In this document: one piece after another, positions 53,874-61,866 of the stretch
Layout of the letters: each line of letters opens with the position of its first letter
How positions within the stretch are numbered: position 1 is the first letter of the stretch
Assembly (NCBI RefSeq): GCF_026343335.1
Contig: NZ_JAPELX010000001.1
Location: 682,001-746,000 of the forward strand
Length of the DNA: 64,000 nucleotides
Origin: Streptomyces sp. NBC_00078
GTDB taxonomy: Bacteria; Actinomycetota; Actinomycetes; Streptomycetales; Streptomycetaceae
Reading direction: 5' to 3'
Notes under the pieces: model-generated
Databases searched by the model: none
Seen by the model: only the letters and a program-made list of their open reading frames with translations
What the model was told of the DNA's origin: nothing
Translations under genes and position numbers: made by a program

Positions 53874-55334
53874 TTGACGCGTCATCATATAGTTGCCGAC
53901 GACGCGCGGCGAGCCATCCCGATCATCGTGCGTCCGGAGCCCCCACCCGGAAAGGCACGACCCCTGCGGAACGAACCTCGCAGCCGCACCGACGACACAC
54001 CCGCCGACCCGCCTTCGCCGCGACGGTCGGCCTTCTCCCCCGCGGCGGACGCCATCGGCTCGGAACTCGAACTGTGGCTGACCGGCAGTCATGTCGTGCA
54101 CGCGCTGACGCCCGGATTCTGCGATGCGGCGTCGGTCTACCTGCTGGAGCGCTGGCTGCGCGAGGAGAACGCGTACCCGGCCGCGGATCCGCCCCAGATA
54201 GAGGCGCGCCGCCTGGCGCTGCGCGTGGGCACGGACGCGGCCGAGGACTGGGACGGGGTGCTGCCGGCCGGCGAGGTCATCGTCTTCCCGCGCGAGACTC
54301 CGTACGCGCGCGCCCTCGCCGCCGGACACGCGCAGCTGCTCGACGCGGTCGACACCCACACCTCCGAGCGGCTCACGGCCTCCGGAGGGGGCGACGCGCG
54401 GATCGAGGACCTGCTGAGCGCCTCGTCCTTCCTCGTCGTCCCGCTTCATCTGCGGGGCACCGCGGTCGGCTTCGTCGCCTGCACGCGCGGCGCGGACCGG
54501 GCCCCCTTCCGGCCCGCGGACATCGTGGCCGTGGAGTCGCTGGCCGCGCGGGCCGCCATAGCCCTGGACAACGCCCGCCGTTACGAGCGCGAGCGCCGCA
54601 CCGCCCTGGCCATCCGGAACAGCCTGCTGCCGGGCACCGCCCATGAGGCCCAGGGGTGCCGCATCGCCCACGGCTGCCTTCCCGCCGGACAGGGCAACAT
54701 CATCGGCGGTGACTGGTTCGACGTGCTGAAACGACCCGGGGACCGGGTCAGTCTGGTCGTCGGGGACGCCATGGGGCACGGCCCGGAGTCCGCCGTCGCG
54801 ATGATCCAGCTGCGCACCGCCGTCCGCACCCTGGCGGGACTCGACATCCCTCCCGCGGATCTCGTACGGCGCCTCGACCGGCTCGCCTGCGACACCCCCG
54901 GAGCCTCGTTCGCGACCTGCATCTACGCCGAGTGGGACGCCCGTCAGCGCACCTGCACGCTGGTCGGAGCGGGCCATCCTCCCCCACTGCTGCGCGGCCC
55001 CTCCGGCAAGACCGCGCCGATCCCGCTCACCAGTCCCGGTCTGCCCCTCGGGCTGGGCACGGGCAGCTACGAGGCCACCGTGCTGACCCTGGACGAACCG
55101 GCCCTGCTCGTGCTCTACAGCGACGGACTGGTCGAGTCCCGCGAGGCCGATATCGACCAGCAGATCAGCCGCCTCGCACGCGCCGTGGACACGGCCTTTC
55201 TCGAACCCTCGGCCGCTGACGCCGCGGACAGCCTGCAGGCCCTGTGCCGCCGGCTGCTGCGCTCCCCTTCCGGCGCGGCCGGCGCCGACGACCGCACGCT
55301 GCTGCTCGCCGAGCTGACGCCCGCGAAGGACTGA
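53874..55334 (+). CDS. SpoIIE-type PP2C phosphatase with GAF domain
   Basis: A 486-residue protein (from a TTG at 53874 after CAGGGG; a GTG at 53928 is possible). A GAF-like region is centred on LLSASSFLVVPLHLRGTAVG (residues ~180-240), followed by a SpoIIE phosphatase domain with NIIGGDWFDVLKRPG, VSLVVGDAMGHGPESA (metal Asp), AGHPPPLL and LVLYSDGLVESR. These dephosphorylate anti-anti-sigma proteins that free RsbW-type kinases. The RsbW-like gene at 55358 is the obvious neighbour partner. Confidence 0.9.
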   Translation: MTRHHIVADDARRAIPIIVRPEPPPGKARPLRNEPRSRTDDTPADPPSPRRSAFSPAADAIGSELELWLTGSHVVHALTPGFCDAASVYLLERWLREENAYPAADPPQIEARRLALRVGTDAAEDWDGVLPAGEVIVFPRETPYARALAAGHAQLLDAVDTHTSERLTASGGGDARIEDLLSASSFLVVPLHLRGTAVGFVACTRGADRAPFRPADIVAVESLAARAAIALDNARRYERERRTALAIRNSLLPGTAHEAQGCRIAHGCLPAGQGNIIGGDWFDVLKRPGDRVSLVVGDAMGHGPESAVAMIQLRTAVRTLAGLDIPPADLVRRLDRLACDTPGASFATCIYAEWDARQRTCTLVGAGHPPPLLRGPSGKTAPIPLTSPGLPLGLGTGSYEATVLTLDEPALLVLYSDGLVESREADIDQQISRLARAVDTAFLEPSAADAADSLQALCRRLLRSPSGAAGADDRTLLLAELTPAKD

Positions 55335-55357
55335 ACTCGCCCTGTGGACCGGCAGGT

Positions 55358-55804
55358 TCAGGTCCAGGTCGTCAGGTTCGCCCACACGGCGTTGCCGCCG
55401 GTGAGCCTGGACCGGTCGACCCCCCAGGTGTCGGCGATCGCCTCCACGAGGAGCAGGCCGCGGCCGCCCTCGTCGTCGGGGCCGGGCTCGCACCGGGGCA
55501 GGCCGACGCCCGTGTAGTCGTGGTCGTGCACCTCCAGGCGCAGACATCCGTCCGCGACGAGGCCGATGCCGCACAGGATCCGCGCGCTGAGCGTGTGCCG
55601 CAGGGCGTTGGTGGCCAGCTCGGACACGAGCAGGACTGCGTCCGCACACAGATCGCCCGGCAGGCGCCACGCGCCCATCCGCGCGCTCATGGATCGACGG
55701 GCGACCTTGATGCTGGAGCGGTGCGGAGGCAGTTCGAGCCAGTGCGTTCGTTCCGGGTTCGCGGCGTCTAAGAGCTGCGGGGAGGAAGTCGTGTGGGGGG
55801 ACAC
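55358..55804 (-). CDS. RsbW-like ATP-binding protein
   Basis: A 148-residue ATPase: VLLVSELATNALRHTLSARI (N box), LEVHDHDYTGVGLP (G1) and DEGGRGLLLVEAIADTWGVD (G2). It resembles anti-sigma regulators and many Streptomyces orphan kinases. It is convergent with the SpoIIE gene (23-base gap) and divergent from the XRE operon. Confidence 0.9.
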   Translation of the reverse strand: MSPHTTSSPQLLDAANPERTHWLELPPHRSSIKVARRSMSARMGAWRLPGDLCADAVLLVSELATNALRHTLSARILCGIGLVADGCLRLEVHDHDYTGVGLPRCEPGPDDEGGRGLLLVEAIADTWGVDRSRLTGGNAVWANLTTWT

Positions 55805-55881
55805 GGCGGTTGCCTTCCAGGAGAGCGGGCGCGCTGTGATCGTCGTAACGAATCACACAAGTAACTATGCTCACAGGGCAG

Positions 55882-55909
55882 TTCAACCTGCAACCAGCTG
55901 CCTGATAAT
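55882..55909 (+). promoter_or_regulatory. Candidate promoter of the XRE-DUF397 operon
   Basis: TTCAAC and GATAAT are separated by 16 bases, a fair match to the housekeeping -35 and -10 boxes, in a notably AT-rich stretch 84 bases upstream of the XRE start. The same region contains the start of the divergent ATPase gene. Confidence 0.45.
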
Positions 55910-55992
55910 TTCATGGCGCCGGTATCCATCTGCTGACTTCACCAAGTCACCTTTGGTACCGATTCAGTGACGGCCCCTCAGGAGGTAGTACG

Positions 55993-56871
55993 TTGAACGA
56001 AGGTCGGCCGGGCGCGGGCAACGGCTCCAGCGCACCCACCGTTCTCCGCATGATCCTCGGCCGGCGCCTGCAGGAGCGCCGCCAGGGTGCGGGCGTGTCG
56101 CTGGAGGACGCGGCCAAGGCCCTGCGGGTGACGTCCTTGACCATTCGCCGCCTGGAGAAGGCCGAGGTCGCCCTCAAGCCGCTGTACGTGGAGAAGCTGC
56201 TTGAGACGTACGGGGCGGACAAGCAGGAGATCGAGGAGTTCGTCGCCCTCGCCGAGCGGGCCAACGAGCCCGGGTGGTGGCACATGTACCGCGATGTGCT
56301 GCCGAGTTGGTTCAGCGGTTACGTGAGCCTGGAGAGCGGGGCCACGACCCTGCGCACCTACGAGCCCCACTACGTGACGGGCCTGCTGCAGACCCACGCC
56401 TATGCGCGCGCCGTGCTGCGCGGCGGCCTCCCGAACGGCAGTGAGGAGGACCTGGAGCGGCGGGTGGACCTGCGACTGCGCCGCCAGGGCCTGCTGGCCG
56501 GATCCGACGCCCCCACGCTGTGGGTGGTGATGGAGGAGGCCGTACTGCACCGGGTGGTGGGCGGCCCCGAGGTGATGCGGGAGCAGATCGACCGGCTCCT
56601 GGAGGTCTCGGAGCTGGAGCATGTCAGCGTCGACGTCGTGCCGTTCACCGCCGGCGCCCATGTCGGGGCGTGTGCCCCCTTCACCTACTTCCGGTTCGAG
56701 GAGCGGGAGCTGCCGGACATCGTCTACAGCGAGATCCTCTCCGGCGCCATGTACCTGGACCAGCGTTCGGACGTGGCGGCCCATCTGGAGGCGCACAACC
56801 GCATGTCCCTGCTGACCTCGGACGCGGACAGCAGGGGGCTTTTGAACCGCATGCGAAAGGAGTACTCATGA
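55993..56871 (+). CDS. XRE-family regulator with DUF5753
   Basis: A 292-residue regulator. The XRE HTH is at residues 25-75 (LGRRLQERRQGAGVSLEDAA, ALRVTSLTIRRLEKAEV). The C-terminal DUF5753 domain includes YEPHYVTGLLQTHAYARAVL and PFTAGAHVGACAPFTYFRFE. Proteins of this class pair with DUF397 proteins (as in the whiJ locus) to control development and secondary metabolism. The TTG start follows CAGGAGG. It overlaps the DUF397 gene by ATGA. Confidence 0.92.
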   Translation: MNEGRPGAGNGSSAPTVLRMILGRRLQERRQGAGVSLEDAAKALRVTSLTIRRLEKAEVALKPLYVEKLLETYGADKQEIEEFVALAERANEPGWWHMYRDVLPSWFSGYVSLESGATTLRTYEPHYVTGLLQTHAYARAVLRGGLPNGSEEDLERRVDLRLRRQGLLAGSDAPTLWVVMEEAVLHRVVGGPEVMREQIDRLLEVSELEHVSVDVVPFTAGAHVGACAPFTYFRFEERELPDIVYSEILSGAMYLDQRSDVAAHLEAHNRMSLLTSDADSRGLLNRMRKEYS

Positions 56872-57161
56872 CCCCGATCGACGGCAGTGTCTGCAACGTC
56901 TACAACGGCATGCCGGCGGCGGATCTCGGCGAACAGGGCTGGGAGTCTCCGTGGAGCGGTCCCAACGGGGGCCAGTGCGTGCAGACGAAGCAACTCGCCG
57001 ACGGCCGCGTGGCACTCCGGCAGTCGACGGATCCTGCCGGTCCCGCGCTGATCTACACCCCGGAGGAGATCACCGCGTTCGTCGCGGGGGTCAAACGGGG
57101 CCTCGCCGATCACCTGACCGCCACCCACCCCCACCGCACCACTCCGAAAGGGACAGGATGA
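56868..57161 (+). CDS. DUF397 protein
   Basis: A 97-residue protein: VCNVYNGMPAADLGEQGWES, then SGPNGGQCVQTKQLADGRVA, LRQSTDPAGPALIYTPEE and a C-terminal helix (FVAGVKRGLADHL). DUF397 proteins partner with the XRE-DUF5753 regulators. It overlaps both neighbours by ATGA, so the three genes form one translational unit. Confidence 0.92.
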   Translation: MTPIDGSVCNVYNGMPAADLGEQGWESPWSGPNGGQCVQTKQLADGRVALRQSTDPAGPALIYTPEEITAFVAGVKRGLADHLTATHPHRTTPKGTG

Positions 57162-57964
57162 CCAACTCGCACGCCGCGCGGGACATCGACACCAGCAGGC
57201 CCCACTCCGCCCGGATGTACGACTACTACCTCGGCGGCAAGGACCACTTCGAGGTCGACAAACTGGCCGCCGAGACCGTCGCGTCGGTCTACCCGGCGAT
57301 CTTCGTGTGCGCCCGCGAGAACCGGGCGTTCATGCACCGCGCCACCCGCGTCCTCGCCAGGGAGCACGGCATCCGGCAGTGGCTGGACATCGGCACCGGC
57401 ATCCCCACCGAGCCGAACCTGCACCAGGTGGCGCAGTCGGTGGTCCCGGAGGCGCGGGTGGTCTACGCCGACAACGACCCGCTCGTCCTCAAGTACGCCG
57501 AGCGCCTGATGCGCAGCACCGCGCAGGGCCGCACCACGTACATCGAGGCGGACGTCAACGACCCCGCGACGCTGCTGAACTCCCCCGCGCTGGCCGAGGT
57601 CCTGGACCTCGATCAGCCGGTGGCCCTGTCGCTCAACGCCCTGATGCACTTCGTGACGGACTCACAGGACCCGTACGGCATCGTGGAGCGGCTGCTGGCC
57701 GTGCTGCCCTCGGGCAGCGCGCTGGCACTGAGCCACTGCACGCCCGACTTCGACCCGGCGACCTGGCAGAAGGTCACCGACATCTACACCAATGCCGGCA
57801 CTCCGGTGCGGTTCCGCTCGCGCGACGACGTCGCCCGTTTCTTCAGCGGGCTCGACCTGCTCGACCCCGGCGTCTTGGTCGGCCACCGCTGGCGCCCGGA
57901 GGGCGACTCGGACGCCACGGACGCCGAGGTCAGCCTGTGGACCGGCGTGGGCATCAAGCCGTAG
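57158..57964 (+). CDS. PF04672-type SAM-dependent methyltransferase 2
   Basis: A 268-residue paralogue of the gene at 53035: RPHSARMYDYYLGGKDHFEV, SAM site WLDIGTGIPTEPNLHQVAQS, ARVVYADNDPLVLKYAE, SLNALMHFVTDSQDP and LLDPGVLVGHRWRPEG. The ATG overlaps the stop of the DUF397 gene. Coupling of this methyltransferase to an XRE/DUF397 pair suggests it modifies a protein or small signal in that pathway; this is inference. Confidence 0.92.
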   Translation: MTNSHAARDIDTSRPHSARMYDYYLGGKDHFEVDKLAAETVASVYPAIFVCARENRAFMHRATRVLAREHGIRQWLDIGTGIPTEPNLHQVAQSVVPEARVVYADNDPLVLKYAERLMRSTAQGRTTYIEADVNDPATLLNSPALAEVLDLDQPVALSLNALMHFVTDSQDPYGIVERLLAVLPSGSALALSHCTPDFDPATWQKVTDIYTNAGTPVRFRSRDDVARFFSGLDLLDPGVLVGHRWRPEGDSDATDAEVSLWTGVGIKP

Positions 57965-57988
57965 CCGTCGGGTGTGTGTACGGGGGCT

Positions 57989-58025
57989 GGACGGGCCCCG
58001 GATCCGATCGGGTCCGGGGCCGTCC
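57989..58025. terminator. Bidirectional terminator
   Basis: GGACGGGCCCCGGATCC and GGGTCCGGGGCCGTCC form a long, nearly perfect hairpin around GATC, between the convergent methyltransferase and GH5 genes, 24 bases and 20 bases from their stops. Confidence 0.8.
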
Positions 58026-58045
58026 TGCGTCCGCGAGGGGGCCGG

Positions 58046-59101
58046 TCAGGGCTGGACCGGCTTGCCGCGTCCCCAGGCCCAGGCGAGGCGGTCGGCGCCG
58101 GACTGGTTGGTGGTGGCCAGCCACGGGCGGGCGGCCGGGCCGGTCAGCTTCTGGACCGAGTAGGTGTCGTCGGTGCGCAGTCCGGGCCAGTAGACGGACC
58201 CCATTCCGAGCTTGCGGAAGGTGTCGGTGTCGGCCTGGATGAAGTTGACCGAGTTGTTGGTGGCGTCCGGCTTGTCGTAGTCGAAGCCGGTGGTCATCGG
58301 GGCGCCGAACTCGTCGGCGACGGTGCGGCTCGCGCAGGTGCCGAGGCGCTCCTTGAGGTCGGACACCCACTGGTCGTAGGTGGCGTAGTCCTTCCAGAAC
58401 CCGTAGTGGTGCAGCGACAGATAGGTGCCCTTCAGCCGCGGGTCGGCGCAGACCGAGGTGACGTGGTCGTTGTAGCCGGCGCCGCTGACGAAGACCCGGT
58501 CGCGCGGGACGGACCGATAGGTGGCGAGCCACTTCGCGGCGAGGTCGGCCCACTGGGCGTCGGTGTAGCCGTGGGGCTCGTTCATCGGCTCGAAGTAGAC
58601 GTGGCTGTCGTGCTTGTAGGTCTTGACGACGGTGTTCCACATCGGCCAGTAGGTGGCCTCGTCGTCGATGAAGCCGTCCTTCTTGTCTCCGGTGCCCTCC
58701 CAGTAGGAGACGATGACCTTGAAGCCCTTGTCCGACGCCGCGTCGATGACACCGCGGTACGACTTCCAGTACGAGCCGTTCACGGTGTACGGGTTGATGG
58801 GCAGCCGGACGGTGTTGGCACCGAGGTTGGCGCGGAACGCCGAGATGACCCGGCTCGCCTTCGCGTATGTCTGGGCGTAGCTGTCGGAGAGCGACAGGCC
58901 GGAGAGCACGACGGGGTCGTTGGCGTAGTTGTCACGGGGGTCGGCCCAGTTGACGCCCTTGAACTGGGACGTGTTCTTCGGCGCGGCGGCGGAGGCGGGG
59001 GTACCGGCGAGGGTCGCACCGCTGATCGCGGCGATCGCGACCGCCACGCAGGCGGTACGCAGCCGGGGAGTGAGGCGGCGTTCGGCAGGGGTCTTGCTCA
59101 T
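58046..59101 (-). CDS. Secreted GH5 glycoside hydrolase
   Basis: A 351-residue exported hydrolase. A signal peptide (residues 1-40, ending PASAAA) precedes a (beta/alpha)8 barrel: SQFKGVNWADPRDNYANDPV, NTVRLPINPYTVNG, YFEPMNEPHGY (acid/base E175) and TVADEFGAPM (nucleophile E264). GH5 includes endoglucanases and mannanases; the subfamily is unresolved. It has no binding module. It is divergent from the LacI regulator, with two LacI-type palindromes just upstream. Confidence 0.92.
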   Translation of the reverse strand: MSKTPAERRLTPRLRTACVAVAIAAISGATLAGTPASAAAPKNTSQFKGVNWADPRDNYANDPVVLSGLSLSDSYAQTYAKASRVISAFRANLGANTVRLPINPYTVNGSYWKSYRGVIDAASDKGFKVIVSYWEGTGDKKDGFIDDEATYWPMWNTVVKTYKHDSHVYFEPMNEPHGYTDAQWADLAAKWLATYRSVPRDRVFVSGAGYNDHVTSVCADPRLKGTYLSLHHYGFWKDYATYDQWVSDLKERLGTCASRTVADEFGAPMTTGFDYDKPDATNNSVNFIQADTDTFRKLGMGSVYWPGLRTDDTYSVQKLTGPAARPWLATTNQSGADRLAWAWGRGKPVQP

Positions 59102-59141
59102 CGACGTGCCTTTCGGGAGGTGGCGGCTCGGCGCCCCGCGT

Positions 59142-59153
59142 GTTTACGTAAAC
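59142..59153. promoter_or_regulatory. LacI-type operator 1 (perfect palindrome)
   Basis: GTTTACGTAAAC, a perfect 12-bp palindrome, lies 41 bases upstream of the GH5 start. Confidence 0.85.
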
Positions 59154-59175
59154 GTGAGCTGTCGCGGCAACGGAT

Positions 59176-59187
59176 GTTTACGTAAAC
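59176..59187. promoter_or_regulatory. LacI-type operator 2 (perfect palindrome)
   Basis: A second identical GTTTACGTAAAC, with its centre 34 bp from the first (about three helical turns), 98 bases upstream of the lacI-type start. Two such sites support co-operative or loop-based repression of both divergent genes. Confidence 0.85.
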
Positions 59188-59284
59188 TCGGCGGCGCCGG
59201 AATCGTGGCATCCGCTCCAGCGGCCGTCAAGATGTCCCACGCGTAACATTCCGGTTCGTCGACGGAGACGGGAGTGGTGCAGGC

Positions 59285-60385
59285 ATGGACCTGAACGAGC
59301 GGCCGCAGCGGGTCTCCGCACCTGCCGGCGGTGCGCAGCGGGGCGGCTCCGGCGTACCGGGCGGGCGCCGCAAGCAGCGTGTCTCCATGGCCGATGTCGC
59401 CAAGCTCGCGGGCGTGTCGTCGCAGACCGTCTCCCGTGTCTCCAACGGTCATTCCGGAGTGATCACTTCGACCCGGGAGCAGGTGCTCGCGGCGATGCGG
59501 GAGCTGGGCTACCGGCCCAACAGCGCCGCGCGCGCCCTGCGATACGGCCGGTTCAACACCATCGGCGTGATCCTCTTCAGCCTGTCCTCGACGGGCAACA
59601 GCCGCACCGTGGAGGCGATCGCCACGCATGCCGCGGACGAGGGGTACGCGATCACGCTGATCCCCATCGACGTCCCGACCCAGGACAACGTGCTGGGGGC
59701 CTTCACGCGCATGGGCGAGCTGGCCGTCGACGCCGTCATCGTCATCATGGAGATCCATCTGCTCGACACGGCCACGGTGCAGCTGCCGCCCGGCGTGCAC
59801 GTGGTCGTCGTGGACTCCGACGCCGGCGACCGCTACAGCGTGGTCGACACGGACCAGGCCGACGGAGCGCGCAAGGCCGTGAGCCATCTGCTCGACCTGG
59901 GCCACCGGACGGTCTGGCACGTGACCGGCCCCGAGACGTCCTTCGCCGGCCAGCGTCGCACCCAGGCCTGGCGGGCCGTGCTGGAGGCGGCGGGACGTCC
60001 GGTGCCGCCGCCCCTGCACGGCGACTGGTCGGCCGAGTCCGGCTACACGGCAGGTCTGGCGCTCGCCGCGCAACCCGGCTGCACGGCCGTGTTCGCCTCC
60101 AACGACCAGATGGCGCTCGGGCTGTTGCGCGCCTTCCACGAACGGGGTCTGACCGTGCCCGCGGACATCAGCGTCGTCGGCTTCGACGACATCCCCGACG
60201 CCGCCTTCTTCGTTCCGCCCCTCACCACCGTCCACCAGGACTTCGCCGAGGTCGGCCGCCGCTGCGTCCGGGGCGCCCTCCAGCAGATCCGCGCCCACGG
60301 CGGCTCGCAGGCGGGCACCGATCTCGTCCCGACCACCCTGGTCGTCAGAGACAGCACCGCAGCGCCGCCCGGCCGGCGTCCGTGA
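59285..60385 (+). CDS. LacI-family transcriptional regulator
   Basis: A 366-residue regulator with an unusually long leader (residues 1-30), then the LacI HTH and hinge (SMADVAKLAGVSSQTVSRVS, residues 34-53; ALRYGRFNTIGVI). The sugar-binding domain includes VAVISVVGFDD-type elements (ADISVVGFDDIPDAAFFVPP) and ASNDQMALGLLRAF. It should respond to the oligosaccharide released by the neighbouring GH5 enzyme. Its stop overlaps the next gene's start by GTGA. Confidence 0.93.
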   Translation: MDLNERPQRVSAPAGGAQRGGSGVPGGRRKQRVSMADVAKLAGVSSQTVSRVSNGHSGVITSTREQVLAAMRELGYRPNSAARALRYGRFNTIGVILFSLSSTGNSRTVEAIATHAADEGYAITLIPIDVPTQDNVLGAFTRMGELAVDAVIVIMEIHLLDTATVQLPPGVHVVVVDSDAGDRYSVVDTDQADGARKAVSHLLDLGHRTVWHVTGPETSFAGQRRTQAWRAVLEAAGRPVPPPLHGDWSAESGYTAGLALAAQPGCTAVFASNDQMALGLLRAFHERGLTVPADISVVGFDDIPDAAFFVPPLTTVHQDFAEVGRRCVRGALQQIRAHGGSQAGTDLVPTTLVVRDSTAAPPGRRP

Positions 60386-61221
60386 CTGTGCCGTTGGGCA
60401 CGACGCCAGGAGACCCCGGCCCGTTCGAGCGGCCGGCCGCCTCCGGCGTGCCACAAGGCTGGACCATGGAGACCGAGCCGATCACGCCGTCCACCCCGCG
60501 GCCCGTGCGTCGGCCGGCGCTGGTGCAGGGCTGGCACGAACTGACCTTCCTGCACTGGCCGGTGGAGCCGGAGCGGGTGGGCGCTCTGCTGCCCGCCGGG
60601 ACCCGACCGGACACCCTCGACGGGGTCACCTACGTCGGCCTCGTACCGTTCCTGATGCGCGGCGTGGGCCTCGGCCCCGGGCCGGGTCTGCCGTATCTCG
60701 GGACGTTCTGCGAGACGAACGTACGGCTGTACTCGGTGGACGAGCAGGGCCGCCGAGGTGTCGTGTTCCGGTCGCTGGACGCCAGCCGGCTGCTGCCCGT
60801 GCTGACGGGCCGGTTCGGCGTACGCCTGCCGTACGTGTGGTCGTCGATGCGCCTGCGCCGCGAGAACGGCGTGCTCACCTACACCTGCCGTCGTGGACGG
60901 CGCGCGGGCCGGGGGCCCACGAGCCGGATCGTGGTGCGGCCCGCCGCTCCGATAGCGCGGCCCACCGCGTTGGAGCTGTTCCTCACCGCCCGGTGGGGCA
61001 TGCACGTCCCGTGGCACGGCCGCACCGTGCACCTGCCGAACGAGCACGCGCCCTGGCCGCTGCACCGGGCCGAACTCCTCGGCCTGGACGACGACCTGAT
61101 CACCGCGGCCGGCCTGCCGCAGATGCCGCAGCCGCCGGTCAGCGTGCTCTACTCGCCGGGTGTGTCGGTCCGCTTCGGGGCCCCCTCCACCGTGCGGCCG
61201 GCCCCGGTCCCGGACCGTTAG
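60382..61221 (+). CDS. DUF2071 (YqjF-like) protein
   Basis: A 279-residue protein with the DUF2071 core: FLHWPVEPERVGALLPAGTR, VTYVGLVPFLMRGVGLGPGP, FCETNVRLYSVDEQGRRGVV and FLTARWGMHVPWHG. The function is unknown. The GTG at 60382 overlaps the LacI stop; the ATG at 60466 (METEPITPS) is an alternative start nearer the conserved core. Confidence 0.85.
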   Translation: MTVPLGTTPGDPGPFERPAASGVPQGWTMETEPITPSTPRPVRRPALVQGWHELTFLHWPVEPERVGALLPAGTRPDTLDGVTYVGLVPFLMRGVGLGPGPGLPYLGTFCETNVRLYSVDEQGRRGVVFRSLDASRLLPVLTGRFGVRLPYVWSSMRLRRENGVLTYTCRRGRRAGRGPTSRIVVRPAAPIARPTALELFLTARWGMHVPWHGRTVHLPNEHAPWPLHRAELLGLDDDLITAAGLPQMPQPPVSVLYSPGVSVRFGAPSTVRPAPVPDR

Positions 61222-61244
61222 TGTGATGCGCCCGGGAGCCGCTC

Positions 61245-61760
61245 CTACGACGCGCTCGGGTCCGCCGCCGGGTCCCCGCCGCCCAGTTGCTCGATGGTCC
61301 CGCCGAGCCTGAGCCGGAACGTCTCCAGCGTCTTCGGCTCCGCGCTGACGACCCAGCGGGAGCCCACGAGGTACCTGCCCCCGTACATGGCGGCGCTCTC
61401 GAGCCAGACCTGCTGGAACCTGGCCTCGGGGAAGGTGGTGATGACGTAGTCCGACTTCTCCGTGTGGCAGACGCCCTGGCGCAGTTCCGCCGCCTCGACG
61501 CGGATCCTGGCCTTGCAGCCGGTCGGGCCGGCGATCACCTCGACCTTCGCCGGTGCCACAACTCCCGCGTCCGGAGCTGCCGTTACCACCGCCCCCGCCG
61601 TCCTGACCGGCCTGGAACGTGCGGCGTCGTCGTCCTCTCCTGCGGTGCAGGCGGCGGTCAGGGGAAGAAGGGCCAGGCTGCCGGCCATGGTCGCGCCGCG
61701 CACCAGCCGGGTCGTGGGCGGGATGCGTACCGTGCGTCCTCGTGATGGCTGCGGTGACAC
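61245..61760 (-). CDS. Putative lipoprotein
   Basis: A 171-residue exported protein. A long basic N-terminus and hydrophobic stretch end in the lipobox LTAAC (GSLALLPLTAAC), followed by GEDDDAARSR and a globular domain with CKARIRVEAAELRQGVCHTE and TFRLRLGGTIEQLGG. Its function is unknown. The GTG complementary to 61758-61760 follows CAGGGAG. Confidence 0.7.
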   Translation of the reverse strand: MSPQPSRGRTVRIPPTTRLVRGATMAGSLALLPLTAACTAGEDDDAARSRPVRTAGAVVTAAPDAGVVAPAKVEVIAGPTGCKARIRVEAAELRQGVCHTEKSDYVITTFPEARFQQVWLESAAMYGGRYLVGSRWVVSAEPKTLETFRLRLGGTIEQLGGGDPAADPSAS

Positions 61761-61866
61761 GTGCGTCTCCCTGTCGGCGCCGTTGCGCCCGCCCCGGACG
61801 GACAGGCGTACCACAGGGGTACGAGTGAACACCGACGGCTGTTCACCGGCCCCCGGAGGCAGGACG

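Noticed and set aside
53600..58000. Secondary-metabolite gene cluster because of methyltransferases and regulators
   Set aside because: There is no synthase, synthetase, terpene cyclase or tailoring set. The genes are better explained as signalling and regulation.
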